Part shown: piece by piece, positions 1 to 6,705 of the stretch
How the letters are laid out: each line of letters starts with the position of its first letter
Numbering within the stretch: the stretch's first letter is position 1
Source: UBA1151 sp963579925
GTDB taxonomy: Bacteria > Chloroflexota > Dehalococcoidia > Lucifugimonadales > Lucifugimonadaceae
Reading direction: 5' to 3'
Length of the DNA stretch: 13,564 bases
Assembly: GCA_963579925.1 (NCBI GenBank)
Contig: CAUZJA010000057.1
Coordinates: 1 to 13,564, forward strand
Program-made: the position numbers and the translations under genes
Notes under the pieces: model-generated
What the model was told of the DNA's origin: nothing
Seen by the model: the letters and a program-made list of their open reading frames with translations, nothing else
Database searches by the model: none

Positions 1-866
1 GTCATCACGTCAGGGCGCACCCTGACGCGGAGATCGCCACGGTCAAGGCGGCCAACGCCATGGATGTGGGCATGATCCTAAGTTCCGGGTCCAGTGTTGT
101 CATGGAGAAGGTCGCCTCTGAGGCAACCCGCAAGATCTGGTTCCAGCAGTACTTTTACCGGGACAGGGCTATCACCGAACAGATGGCCCACCGCGCGGAC
201 GAGTCAGGATACTCGGCCTTGTGCATCACTCTGGATGCCTCGATAGGGTCCAAGCGTGAGAGGAACCTGCGTAACAACTACTCCTTCCCAGCGTCGCCCA
301 ATTACGATGGATTGACTGCCAAAACGGGATTTGCCCCGTCCAGCGACGATGCCCCCCTGATCTTCTCGGGCATGGTCAGTCCCAAGGCCACCTGGGACGA
401 GTTCGATTGGCTCGCCTCCAAGACGGATCTTCCCCTGATCGCCAAAGGAATCATGACCGGCGAGGATGCCCGGCTGGCGGTGGAAAACGGCGTCAAGGCC
501 ATCATCGTCTCGAACCACGGAGGGCGAAGCCTGGACTCCACTTTCGCTACTATCGAGGCCCTGCCAGAGGTGGTGGACGCAGTTGCCGGTCGCGCCGAGG
601 TTTATCTGGACGGCGGTATACGGCGCGGCTCTGACATCGTGAAGGCCATCGCCCTGGGCGCGAGGGCCGTTCTGATCGGCCGCCCCATATTCTGGGGACT
701 GGCCGCGAACGGTGAAGAGGGGCTGAAGGACCTGCTGGGGATACTCCGTGACGAGCTCGAGTCGACTATGGGCCTTTGCGGGAATCAGAACGTGGCCAGC
801 ATCGACCGAAGCCTTGTGGGTACGGTATCGCCTCTGATGTCGCTCCCTCAGTTCCCAAACGGGTAG
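1..866 (+). CDS. FMN-dependent alpha-hydroxy-acid oxidase/dehydrogenase (5' partial)
   Basis: C-terminal 287 or so residues of a flavoprotein of the glycolate/lactate oxidase (LldD-like) family, which oxidises L-2-hydroxy acids to 2-oxo acids in the cytoplasm. The frame is open to the left edge, with the first whole codon at 3. The segment before the ATG at 60 reads like family sequence (AHPDAEIATVKAANA), so that ATG is not the real start. Visible family features are WFQQYFY with the substrate-binding Tyr; TLDAS with the Asp; the KRERNLRN segment; the FMN-binding Lys of AKGI (codon 444); the catalytic SNHGGR motif with His at 516 and Arg at 525; and the phosphate-binding LDGGIRRGSD and IGRP motifs. 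All catalytic residues expected in this part are present, so it should be active. The exact substrate cannot be told. The TAG at 864-866 is followed by a strong hairpin. Confidence 0.93.
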   Translation, partial: HHVRAHPDAEIATVKAANAMDVGMILSSGSSVVMEKVASEATRKIWFQQYFYRDRAITEQMAHRADESGYSALCITLDASIGSKRERNLRNNYSFPASPNYDGLTAKTGFAPSSDDAPLIFSGMVSPKATWDEFDWLASKTDLPLIAKGIMTGEDARLAVENGVKAIIVSNHGGRSLDSTFATIEALPEVVDAVAGRAEVYLDGGIRRGSDIVKAIALGARAVLIGRPIFWGLAANGEEGLKDLLGILRDELESTMGLCGNQNVASIDRSLVGTVSPLMSLPQFPNG

Positions 867-942
867 TCCTGGCCGACCGCATGGGTAGGCGTAGTGTCTT
901 GGGAATGTCACACACGCCCATCGCTAGCCTCCCATCTTCATT

Positions 943-978
943 GGCCCCGCGAACGCGCTACTGCGCGCTCGCGGGGCC
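943..978 (+). terminator. GC-rich hairpin after the hydroxy-acid oxidase gene
   Basis: Arms 943-952 and 969-978 are perfect 10-bp complements (GGCCCCGCGA / TCGCGGGGCC). After one A/C mismatch, a further 5-bp GC stem closes on a TACT loop. It begins 76 bp after the oxidase stop codon. No U-tract follows, so it is either a factor-assisted terminator or a 3'-end-stabilising structure. It also lies downstream of the minus-strand GNAT remnant and could serve both strands. Confidence 0.5.
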
Positions 979-979
979 C

Positions 980-1003
980 GTATTCCCATAAAAATGGGAA
1001 TAC
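980..1003. terminator. Second tandem hairpin with AAAA loop
   Basis: GTATTCCCAT (980-989) and ATGGGAATAC (994-1003) are perfect 10-bp inverted arms around an AAAA loop. It begins one base after the preceding GC-rich hairpin. It sits between the convergent ends of the oxidase gene and the GNAT remnant (stop at 1025-1023), so a bidirectional terminator is plausible. No T-run follows on either side, which limits the claim. Confidence 0.4.
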
Positions 1004-1022
1004 AGCGGTTGTTCGGATACCG

Positions 1023-1635
1023 CTAGCCAGCCACTGCATCACCCACATCAAACCCTCGGCCCAGGGTCGCGAAGATATCTCGCCATCTTGCCTCCATATC
1101 GTCTGCGTGCAGGCGGGGTTTCCAGCCTTGCTTCAGGTAGATGGAGATGGCGGCAGTCGGAAGTCGTCAGTGGACAGGTAGGCCTTTTCGAACCCATCGG
1201 AGTGGAGGCGGTGATCCACGGCGGTGACGACCAGGGTGTTCCCAGTCCTTTGCCGGCGTGCTCAGGATCGGTGATGAGCCAGCCGAGTGAGCCGCCGTCT
1301 GGCCATCGTGGTGGCTGCATCTTCTGGGCGATGGACGATGTCACCAGCGCCCCGGATTCGAGATGCTCTACGACGTAGAAGCCACCATCGAGCTGGTTCG
1401 AGATGATCCACGGGATGATTTCGCGCGACTCGAACGCTAGCCCGTAGCAGGTGTTGTACTTCGCATCGTCCTCGCCGGGGCGAAACTGGCGCAGAGCGTA
1501 TCCGTCGGGAGTGGGGCTTACAGGTGCTGGATTATCAAGTGAGATGACCATCTCAAGTTGGTGGTCAAATTGGAGTTTCTGGCGAAGGTAGCCTCGGCCG
1601 CCGAGGAGTTTGTTGTTATCTGGATTATCTGGCAT
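1023..1635 (-). pseudogene. GNAT-family N-acetyltransferase with two single-base frameshifts
   Basis: The minus-strand frame from the ATG at 1635 encodes a GNAT N-terminal half (PDGYALRQFRPGEDD, then GSLGWLITDPEHAGKGLG, which contains the acetyl-CoA-binding GxGxG-type loop). The expected sequence then continues in the other two frames. From about 1241 it reads NTLVVTAVDHRLHSDGFEKA and then STDDFRLP. From about 1151 it reads AISIYLKQGW, the typical GNAT LPAixxYxxxGF motif, and runs to a TAG at 1025-1023. One missing base at the CCC run 1241-1243 and one at about 1150-1154 (both plus-strand coordinates) restore an intact protein of roughly 200 residues. As it stands the product would lose its C-terminal half. 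Either the gene is decaying or the assembly dropped two bases. Substrate unknown. A later start at the ATG at 1551 is possible. Confidence 0.8.
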
Positions 1636-1670
1636 ACGGCAATGATGCCAGATACGCAGGCCTTGGGTTT

Positions 1671-1783
1671 GCCCCTTCTCCCACCGGGAGAAGGTTGGGA
1701 TGAGGGGGCTGCTCTGGCGGTTGAAGTGCTGCGTAAGACGCAATAGCCCCCTCACCTCAATCCTCTCCCGGGGGGCGAGGAGG
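1671..1783. repeat. Imperfect inverted-repeat element between genes
   Basis: The reverse complement of 1671-1710 matches 1744-1783 at roughly 31 of 40 positions, both beginning AGCCCCCTCA and sharing a central TCTCCCGG. The core between the arms is about 33 bp. The left arm also holds an internal hairpin (CCTTCTCCC / GGGAGAAGG). Pyrimidine-rich boxes of this kind recur between genes in many bacterial genomes as dispersed, non-coding MITE- or REP-like elements. Here it lies between the GNAT remnant and the end of the DUF3179 gene. Reading frames that run through it are artefacts. Copy number elsewhere is unknown. Confidence 0.6.
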
Positions 1784-1787
1784 TAGA

Positions 1788-3341
1788 TCAGCTCCCGTAC
1801 AGCTTCGTCTGTGGGTTGAAGGCGTACCAGCCAAACCAGAATGACTCATGCGATGGCAGGCGTTCCAGCTTTTGCGTCTCGTCACCGATCTTGAACAAAT
1901 CTGTTTCTGTGAGTTGCCACAGATCGTTGTTTTCATCGACCACCTGACGCGGGTTATCGGTGGGGCTGAAGGTGTGGCCTCCGCGGTCGTACGCGCGTGC
2001 TGCCTTTGACTGGGGCTCGGAGACAATCATGACTTCTTGCGGGCCTACGACATCGTTCACGACGAGCTCTTCGGCCAGTGTTTCGATGGGGTAGGCGGAT
2101 GCTGCGCCGAAGAATTTTAGTGCCAGTACGCGGTCTTGTTCGATTCTTCGGTCGTCGGTCAAGTACGAGGGGAACATCACGTCTGGGCTGTGGAAATAGT
2201 TGTAGTAGATGGCCCCCTGGTTTTCTGGGTGGCGATACCGCCTTGGGAAGCCCTGATCTTCCGTTAGCACTGTTGTGTCCGGATTCTCTGACAGCCACTC
2301 TTCCCACGTGGTCAGAACCAGTGGTAGCAGCTCTAATTCAAGCTCGGAGTTGGCGAGCTTTCCGACGACTGGCTCGCCGGTGAGGGAGTGCCATAGCGAT
2401 AGCGTTGCGCGGTCGTACATGAGCTTGTTGGAGTTGAAGAGGAAGCCGGATGTTCCAAAGCTCCGTACTGTGCCGTCAGTCTCGGCGTCATACATGACGC
2501 CCGTGCCGCAAAGCGTTCAGAACACCACGGTTACAGGTTTGCCCTGAATGACGTCGTTCGCCAGTTCGTGGAATGCCATGTGTCGCCACGGATAGGCGCG
2601 TGCCTCGCCGTTTACCACCGCGCCGAAGACGGGGTCGTCTGGCTCCAGGTATGAGATTTCGTCGCCTCTGATCACCGAGGGGTCCTCCAGCGGCGGTATG
2701 CCATCACGAGCCACGCCGCCCCACTGAATTGCCCACATTGGGATGCGGCGGTCATCTGATTCCACAAAGAACGATGCGAATCGATCGTCGATCTGTGAGT
2801 AGATATCGCCCTTCCCCGTCACGTAGCCAGGCAGCGGTTTCAGTTCTGGGTGATCGCCCAGCCACTGGTACCATTTAGCCCACTCTGAGCCCCCGATTGA
2901 CTCGCCTGTGAACTCCTGAAGCACACGCCCAAGCTCGTTGATGCTGTGATCCTCGAAAACGAAACGAGTTAACTCGATGAGGGGAATGATCGATTGCTGG
3001 AGACCCAGTTCCCCCGCCGCCTGAATTGCCACGATGTTCGGGCCGGTGAAGAAGTCGAATGACTGGAGCATCAGTAGCCGGGCGCGGTCCAGCTCATCTT
3101 TAGAGGGAGTCTGGGGGGGAAGCGGAACGACGGTCGACGTGGGAAGTGGGGCAACGGTTGGTGCTGCCTGAGTTACGGTAGGCGTCGCAGTGGGAATGAT
3201 CTGGGTGGGTGCGGTAATGGGGACGGTTATCGATCCATCACGATGATTGCTGCACGCGACAATAAGAAAGAGAGTTGAAATCGCGATCGTGAGGCTTCGA
3301 AACGCCACACCATCTTTCTCGGAGGGAATATGCTTAGGCAC
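1788..3341 (-). CDS. DUF3179 lipoprotein with in-frame TGA: candidate selenoprotein
   Basis: Secreted lipoprotein of 517 residues if the TGA at 2519-2517 is read through. Residues 12-30 form a signal peptide with lipobox LIVAC (Cys30). A Pro/Thr linker follows (about 40-80), then a helical, HEAT-like region (about 81-165), then the DUF3179 domain (about 195 to the end). Family landmarks lie on both sides of the TGA: PMWAIQWGG, VNGEARAYPWRH and GKPVTVVF before; LCGTGVMYD, FGTSGFLFNSNKLMYDRAT, SLWHSLTGEPVVGKL and TTWEEWL after. The TGA is codon 275, where relatives have the first Cys of a C-x-x-C motif (here U-T-L-C, Cys278). A SECIS-like hairpin follows. The whole frame is otherwise open and ends at a TGA at 1790-1788. 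The GTG at 3341 is the longest start; the GTG at 3308 leaves a normal signal peptide and may be the true one. The biochemical role of DUF3179 is not established. Alternative: a pseudogene by nonsense mutation, or a 274-residue truncated product. Confidence 0.8.
2484..2519 (-). promoter_or_regulatory. Candidate bacterial SECIS element after in-frame TGA
   Basis: On the minus strand, TGA (2519-2517) is followed by 15 nt and then GGCGTCA-TGTA-TGACGCC (2501-2484), a perfect 7-bp stem with a 4-nt loop; an eighth U-A pair across the loop is sterically unlikely. The UGA-to-loop distance is 22 nt, and G is the second loop base. Known bacterial SECIS elements lie inside the coding region directly downstream of UGA, have the apical loop about 16-37 nt from it, and carry a G in the first two loop positions. 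This hairpin meets all of these. It encodes Gly-Val-Met-Tyr-Asp-Ala of the DUF3179 domain, so part of the symmetry could be fortuitous. No clear lower stem is visible. Confidence 0.55.
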
Positions 3342-3351
3342 AATTACCGCC

Positions 3352-3356
3352 AGGAG
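3352..3356 (+). promoter_or_regulatory. Ribosome binding site supporting the TTG start of the hydrolase
   Basis: AGGAG at 3352-3356 lies 5 nt before the TTG at 3362. No comparable Shine-Dalgarno sequence stands before the alternative in-frame ATG at 3404, so the TTG start is preferred. Confidence 0.5.
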
Positions 3357-3361
3357 TCATA

Positions 3362-4321
3362 TTGTCACAGTCAAATAGCGAAGAGAAATCCGGCACAGCT
3401 TCTATGTATGGCATGCCGTTGCTGGAGGCAGCAAAGTCAGCCGGGCTAACCATTACGGCGCCGGCTGAGCCAACAGACGAGGAAGTTTCAGTCAACGGTT
3501 TCAAGTTTCATTACCTTGATTGGGGCAACAAGCACTTGCCCCATCTTCTCTTTATTCACGGCTTTGCTCAGCAGGCCCATTCATTCGACTTTGCTGCACT
3601 GGGTCTCCGAGATCGGTTCCACGTTATTTCTGTAGATCTGAGAGGCCACGGTGACACCGACTGGTCTACAGACGGAAGTTATCTACTTTCTGAATACGTT
3701 GCTGACATCGCCCTCTTTGTAGATGCACTGGGGCTGACAGACCTCAGTATTTGTGGTCTTTCACTGGGCGGCAGGGTTGCCTTTGTATACGCAGCGGACC
3801 ACCCATCGGTCGTTCGCTCACTGGTGGTGGTGGACGCTGCGCCAGATCTAAACCTTAGCGGTTCGTCGCGAATACGAGACTTCGTGCAGGGAGAGGATGA
3901 GTGGGACTCCTTCGATGATCTGGTCAACCATGTTGCGGGATATACACGGAAGCTTCGGCCTATCGAGCAAATTCGAGGTAGCGTGAGGCGCGCGGCGAAA
4001 GAGCTTCCCAACGGCAGGTGGACGTGGAAGTACGACAGAGTTCTGCGCCAGCCACGGCCGAAAGATCCAACGTTCACGACCGAGTATCTGTGGACTTTCA
4101 TGGACAGGGTTGCTTGCCCAATGCTCTTGGTTCGGGGGGTAAAGAGCGATGTCTTGACGCCGGAGGCTGCGCAGGCAGTGCTTGATCGCGTGTCCACTGC
4201 GGAACTAGCCGTTGTTGAGAAGGCAGCACATCTGGTTCCCGGCGATAATCCAGTCGGGTTCGCAGATGCTGTGGGGCCATTCTTCAACAAGGTCCTGGAC
4301 GGTAGCTCGGAGGCTTCTTAG
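3362..4321 (+). CDS. Alpha/beta-fold hydrolase
   Basis: Cytoplasmic alpha/beta hydrolase of 319 residues, with no signal peptide. The oxyanion-hole HGF is at 66-68. VDLRGHGDTD is at 91-100. The nucleophile elbow CGLSLGG has Ser134. The likely acid is Asp263 in GVKSDVLTP, and the catalytic base His290 in KAAHLVPGDNP. The full triad and normal family length suggest an active esterase, lactonase or C-C hydrolase, but the substrate cannot be assigned. It starts with TTG at 3362, supported by AGGAG. The in-frame ATG at 3404 would remove 14 poorly conserved residues. One base separates its stop from the following MFS transporter start, so the two are almost surely co-transcribed. The enzyme may therefore process something the transporter carries (inference). 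It diverges from the DUF3179 gene with only about 20-95 bp between starts, depending on which starts are real. Confidence 0.9.
   Translation: MSQSNSEEKSGTASMYGMPLLEAAKSAGLTITAPAEPTDEEVSVNGFKFHYLDWGNKHLPHLLFIHGFAQQAHSFDFAALGLRDRFHVISVDLRGHGDTDWSTDGSYLLSEYVADIALFVDALGLTDLSICGLSLGGRVAFVYAADHPSVVRSLVVVDAAPDLNLSGSSRIRDFVQGEDEWDSFDDLVNHVAGYTRKLRPIEQIRGSVRRAAKELPNGRWTWKYDRVLRQPRPKDPTFTTEYLWTFMDRVACPMLLVRGVKSDVLTPEAAQAVLDRVSTAELAVVEKAAHLVPGDNPVGFADAVGPFFNKVLDGSSEAS
4309..4313 (+). promoter_or_regulatory. Ribosome binding site for the MFS gene inside the hydrolase 3' end
   Basis: GGAGG at 4309-4313 lies 9 nt before the GTG at 4323 and inside the last codons of the hydrolase. It fixes the MFS start at this GTG and indicates translational coupling. 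Confidence 0.7.
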
Positions 4322-4322
4322 C

Positions 4323-5651
4323 GTGCGAGGAGTCTTCTACGGTTGGTGGATTGTTGCTGCGGGTGGGGTGGTGCAGGGTTATGCCTCAGCCACATTCTGG
4401 CGTGGGTTCGCCGCATTCTTTGGGCCGATAGTCGATACGTTTGGCTGGAGCGCTGGCGCAACCGCCGGAGCGATGTCGTTGCAGCGTACCGAGGGCGGGA
4501 TGATCTCCCCTTTTGTGGGGATGATCATCAATAGGTTTGGACCGCGAAGGGTGATGGCAGTGGGAATTGCCATAACGGGAACGGCATTCATCCTGATGAG
4601 CCAGGTTCAGTCGCTCTGGCAGTTCTACGCAACGATGGCTCTGCTGACGGTTGGAATGTCGTTTGGCACTTTTATTGTTCTTGTCTCCACGGTGAGCAAC
4701 TGGTTCGTGAAAAAACGGTCAAAGGCACTGGCAATCCTCATGGCCTGCACCGGCGTCGGTGGATTCCTCGTTCCGGTTCTCGTTCTATCCATCGATACCT
4801 GGGGATGGCGTGACGTGCTGCTGTCGGTTGGCGTGGGTTTCTGGATTGTGGGCTTCCCAGCCTCATACTTCATGCGAACTCGCCCTGAAGACTACGGACA
4901 GATGCCAGACGGTGTGGCTGCAATCGATGAAGCGACTGGCCGACCGGTCGTGATCCGAGAACCCGATTTCACAGTTCGGCAGGTGATGAAAACACCGTTT
5001 TTCTGGCAGTTTTCAATCGCAGCGAGCTTCGGTCAACTGGTCTCATCAACCAACCTGCTCCACATCACCGCGTTGGAATCATTTGACGTTAGTCTGAAGC
5101 TCGCTGGTGTTGCTATTGGAATGGTAGCGGTCGGCGATTTCGCTGGCAGGCTAGGAATAGGCACCCTCAGCACTCGGTTCGATAATCGACTGCTTTTCGC
5201 GGGCTCATTTGCCATCCAATCTATTGGCACCTTCGCACTGGCTCTGACCCACGCTGAAATATTTGGGTACACCCTGCCATTATTTTTGACGCTACCTATT
5301 TTCGCTCTAGGGTTTGGAATTGGGTTTGGCTCATCAATTCCGCTTCGCCTTTCCATGCTGGCCGACTACTTTGGGCGCCGTAATTACGCTTCGGTGGTGG
5401 GCATCACTAGCACCGTAAGTGCAGGATTCTCCGCCATTGGACCGGTGGCCGTTGGTTTGACATTTGATATGACGGATACCTACAGGCCGGGGTTCCTGGC
5501 TCTGGCAGCGATTTTGACTTTGGCGATACCTATAGTTCTGCTATTGGAGCAGCCAGGAAGGGTTGCTGCGAGGCTGCGTCAGTCCCAGATTCAAGAGCGC
5601 GCTAGGGCTGCTCTGGAAACACCAGAACCGGGCGATCAAACGGAGCGGTAA
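4323..5651 (+). CDS. MFS transporter (12-TM, OFA/monocarboxylate-like)
   Basis: Inner-membrane secondary transporter of 442 residues, with a hydrophobicity pattern fitting twelve membrane segments and a central cytoplasmic loop near residues 185-225. The N-terminus RGVFYGWWIVAAG is typical of MFS members related to oxalate/formate and monocarboxylate carriers. A motif-A-like loop, GMIINRFGPRR (66-76), follows the second membrane segment. The GTG start is chosen because it has a GGAGG site, sits one base after the hydrolase stop, and gives the family-type N-terminus; frames extending upstream would lie inside the hydrolase gene. The last 50 bp overlap, tail to tail, with the ABC ATPase gene on the other strand. 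The substrate is unknown. An organic-acid or small-ester carrier would fit the linked hydrolase (inference). Confidence 0.88.
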   Translation: MRGVFYGWWIVAAGGVVQGYASATFWRGFAAFFGPIVDTFGWSAGATAGAMSLQRTEGGMISPFVGMIINRFGPRRVMAVGIAITGTAFILMSQVQSLWQFYATMALLTVGMSFGTFIVLVSTVSNWFVKKRSKALAILMACTGVGGFLVPVLVLSIDTWGWRDVLLSVGVGFWIVGFPASYFMRTRPEDYGQMPDGVAAIDEATGRPVVIREPDFTVRQVMKTPFFWQFSIAASFGQLVSSTNLLHITALESFDVSLKLAGVAIGMVAVGDFAGRLGIGTLSTRFDNRLLFAGSFAIQSIGTFALALTHAEIFGYTLPLFLTLPIFALGFGIGFGSSIPLRLSMLADYFGRRNYASVVGITSTVSAGFSAIGPVAVGLTFDMTDTYRPGFLALAAILTLAIPIVLLLEQPGRVAARLRQSQIQERARAALETPEPGDQTER

Positions 5652-6705
5652 TCATTACGCGTGTGCCAATTTCCAGTGGTGCGATGGATCGACGTCGGAC
5701 GTATATTTGGCGCAGAGATGGCAACTCAATGCCGTACTCAGTGAACTCACCCTGGTATTCGCGATAGCGGACAGTTCGGATCGCTCCGCCACCTTCCCAG
5801 GGTCCCAACTCAAGGTCGTGTGCACGCAGTACTGCGTCTACGAACACCCCGTTGCCGAGCGGGCCATTGGGAGATCGGTATCGAAAGCGGCCAGCTTCGG
5901 TGTCCACGTACGGCCCGGCGATTCTTCCGCGTACTGTGTTGGACGGCGCAATCAGCTGTGCCACCTCAGAGCTATTTGCCCCGGAGTACAGGTCGTTCGG
6001 CTTGCCGACTTGTAGCACGCGCCCGGATTGCATAATGGCGACGCGATCTGCCATCCCCAGCGCTTCTTCTCGGTCGTGCGTCACCAGAATGGCGGTCGTG
6101 CCGTGGCTCTCGACTATCTCGCGGACGTCTCGCCGCAGCGTTCCGCGAAGTTGGCGATCCAGATTCGAAAATGGCTCATCCAGGAGGAGAATTACCGGGT
6201 CTGGTGCCAGTGATCGGGCCAGCGCAACTCGTTGTTGTTGACCACCTGAAAGTTCATGCGGAAATCGGCTCTCATACCCGCCAAGGCCAACCATCTCCAG
6301 CGCCTGAGTTATACTGGCTTTTCCACTAGAAGCAGCGTCTGGAACGCCAAATGCGACGTTGTCCATCACAGAGAGGTGTGGGAACAGAGCGTAGTCCTGG
6401 AACACCATCCCTACGCGGCGACTTTCAGGTTTGACGTGAGTCCTTGCATCAGCAATTATCTGCCCGCCGATGGAAAGATGGCCGCTTTCAATGCGCTCGA
6501 ATCCGGCAATTGCCCTGAGCGCTGTGGTTTTGCCAGAGCCGCTCTGGCCCAGAATAGTCAGGAACTCGCCCGGTCGAACGGCAAGGCTCAAATTATCCAG
6601 AGCAGGGCTGGCCGCACCGGGATACGTGACGCATACGTCGCTCATTTCCAGGAGCGGATCATCTTTATTGAGACCGCTGGGGTTGAGATTGCGGGCGGTG
6701 GCCAT
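5602..6705 (-). CDS. ABC transporter ATPase, ferric iron/spermidine-putrescine (FbpC/PotA) type
   Basis: Cytoplasmic nucleotide-binding subunit of 367 residues. It has Walker A GQSGSGKT (53-60), Q-loop Gln103 in FQDYALFPHLSV, signature LSGGQ (152-156), Walker B ILLLDEP with Asp176 and Glu177, D-loop SNLD and switch His210 in VTHDREEA. The C-terminal third (about 240-367) is a TOBE-like regulatory/substrate-contact region, as in FbpC, PotA and CysA. Its ATG overlaps the permease stop (TAATG at 6707-6703), so the two are translationally coupled. Together with the upstream fused permease and the substrate-binding lipoprotein it forms a complete importer. Iron(III) is the most likely substrate given the binding protein, with related anions or thiamine less likely. 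The 3' end runs 50 bp into the convergent MFS gene. Confidence 0.93.
   Translation of the reverse strand: MATARNLNPSGLNKDDPLLEMSDVCVTYPGAASPALDNLSLAVRPGEFLTILGQSGSGKTTALRAIAGFERIESGHLSIGGQIIADARTHVKPESRRVGMVFQDYALFPHLSVMDNVAFGVPDAASSGKASITQALEMVGLGGYESRFPHELSGGQQQRVALARSLAPDPVILLLDEPFSNLDRQLRGTLRRDVREIVESHGTTAILVTHDREEALGMADRVAIMQSGRVLQVGKPNDLYSGANSSEVAQLIAPSNTVRGRIAGPYVDTEAGRFRYRSPNGPLGNGVFVDAVLRAHDLELGPWEGGGAIRTVRYREYQGEFTEYGIELPSLRQIYVRRRSIAPLEIGTRVMITAPFDRPVLVFPEQP

Noticed and set aside
8..27. Perfect 8-bp hairpin CGTCAGGG-CGCA-CCCTGACG inside the oxidase gene
   Set aside because: It lies in conserved coding sequence (HVRAHPDA) with no stop codon or regulatory context. It is probably chance, and it serves as a warning that one hairpin alone does not prove a SECIS element.
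204..911. Long minus-strand frame opposite the oxidase gene
   Set aside because: It is a shadow of a well-supported gene with no recognisable protein features.
1636..1755. N-terminal extension of the GNAT gene through SPLIPTFSRWEKG
   Set aside because: This is the inverted-repeat element read in frame, a common artefact.
1788..2495. Separate gene starting at the ATG at 2495, downstream of the TGA
   Set aside because: It begins in the middle of the DUF3179 domain, has no ribosome binding site and would lack the signal peptide. It is better read as the continuation of one gene.
4212..4322. Upstream extension of the MFS protein by 37 residues
   Set aside because: It lies within the hydrolase gene, is not membrane-like, and the GTG at 4323 has a clear ribosome binding site.
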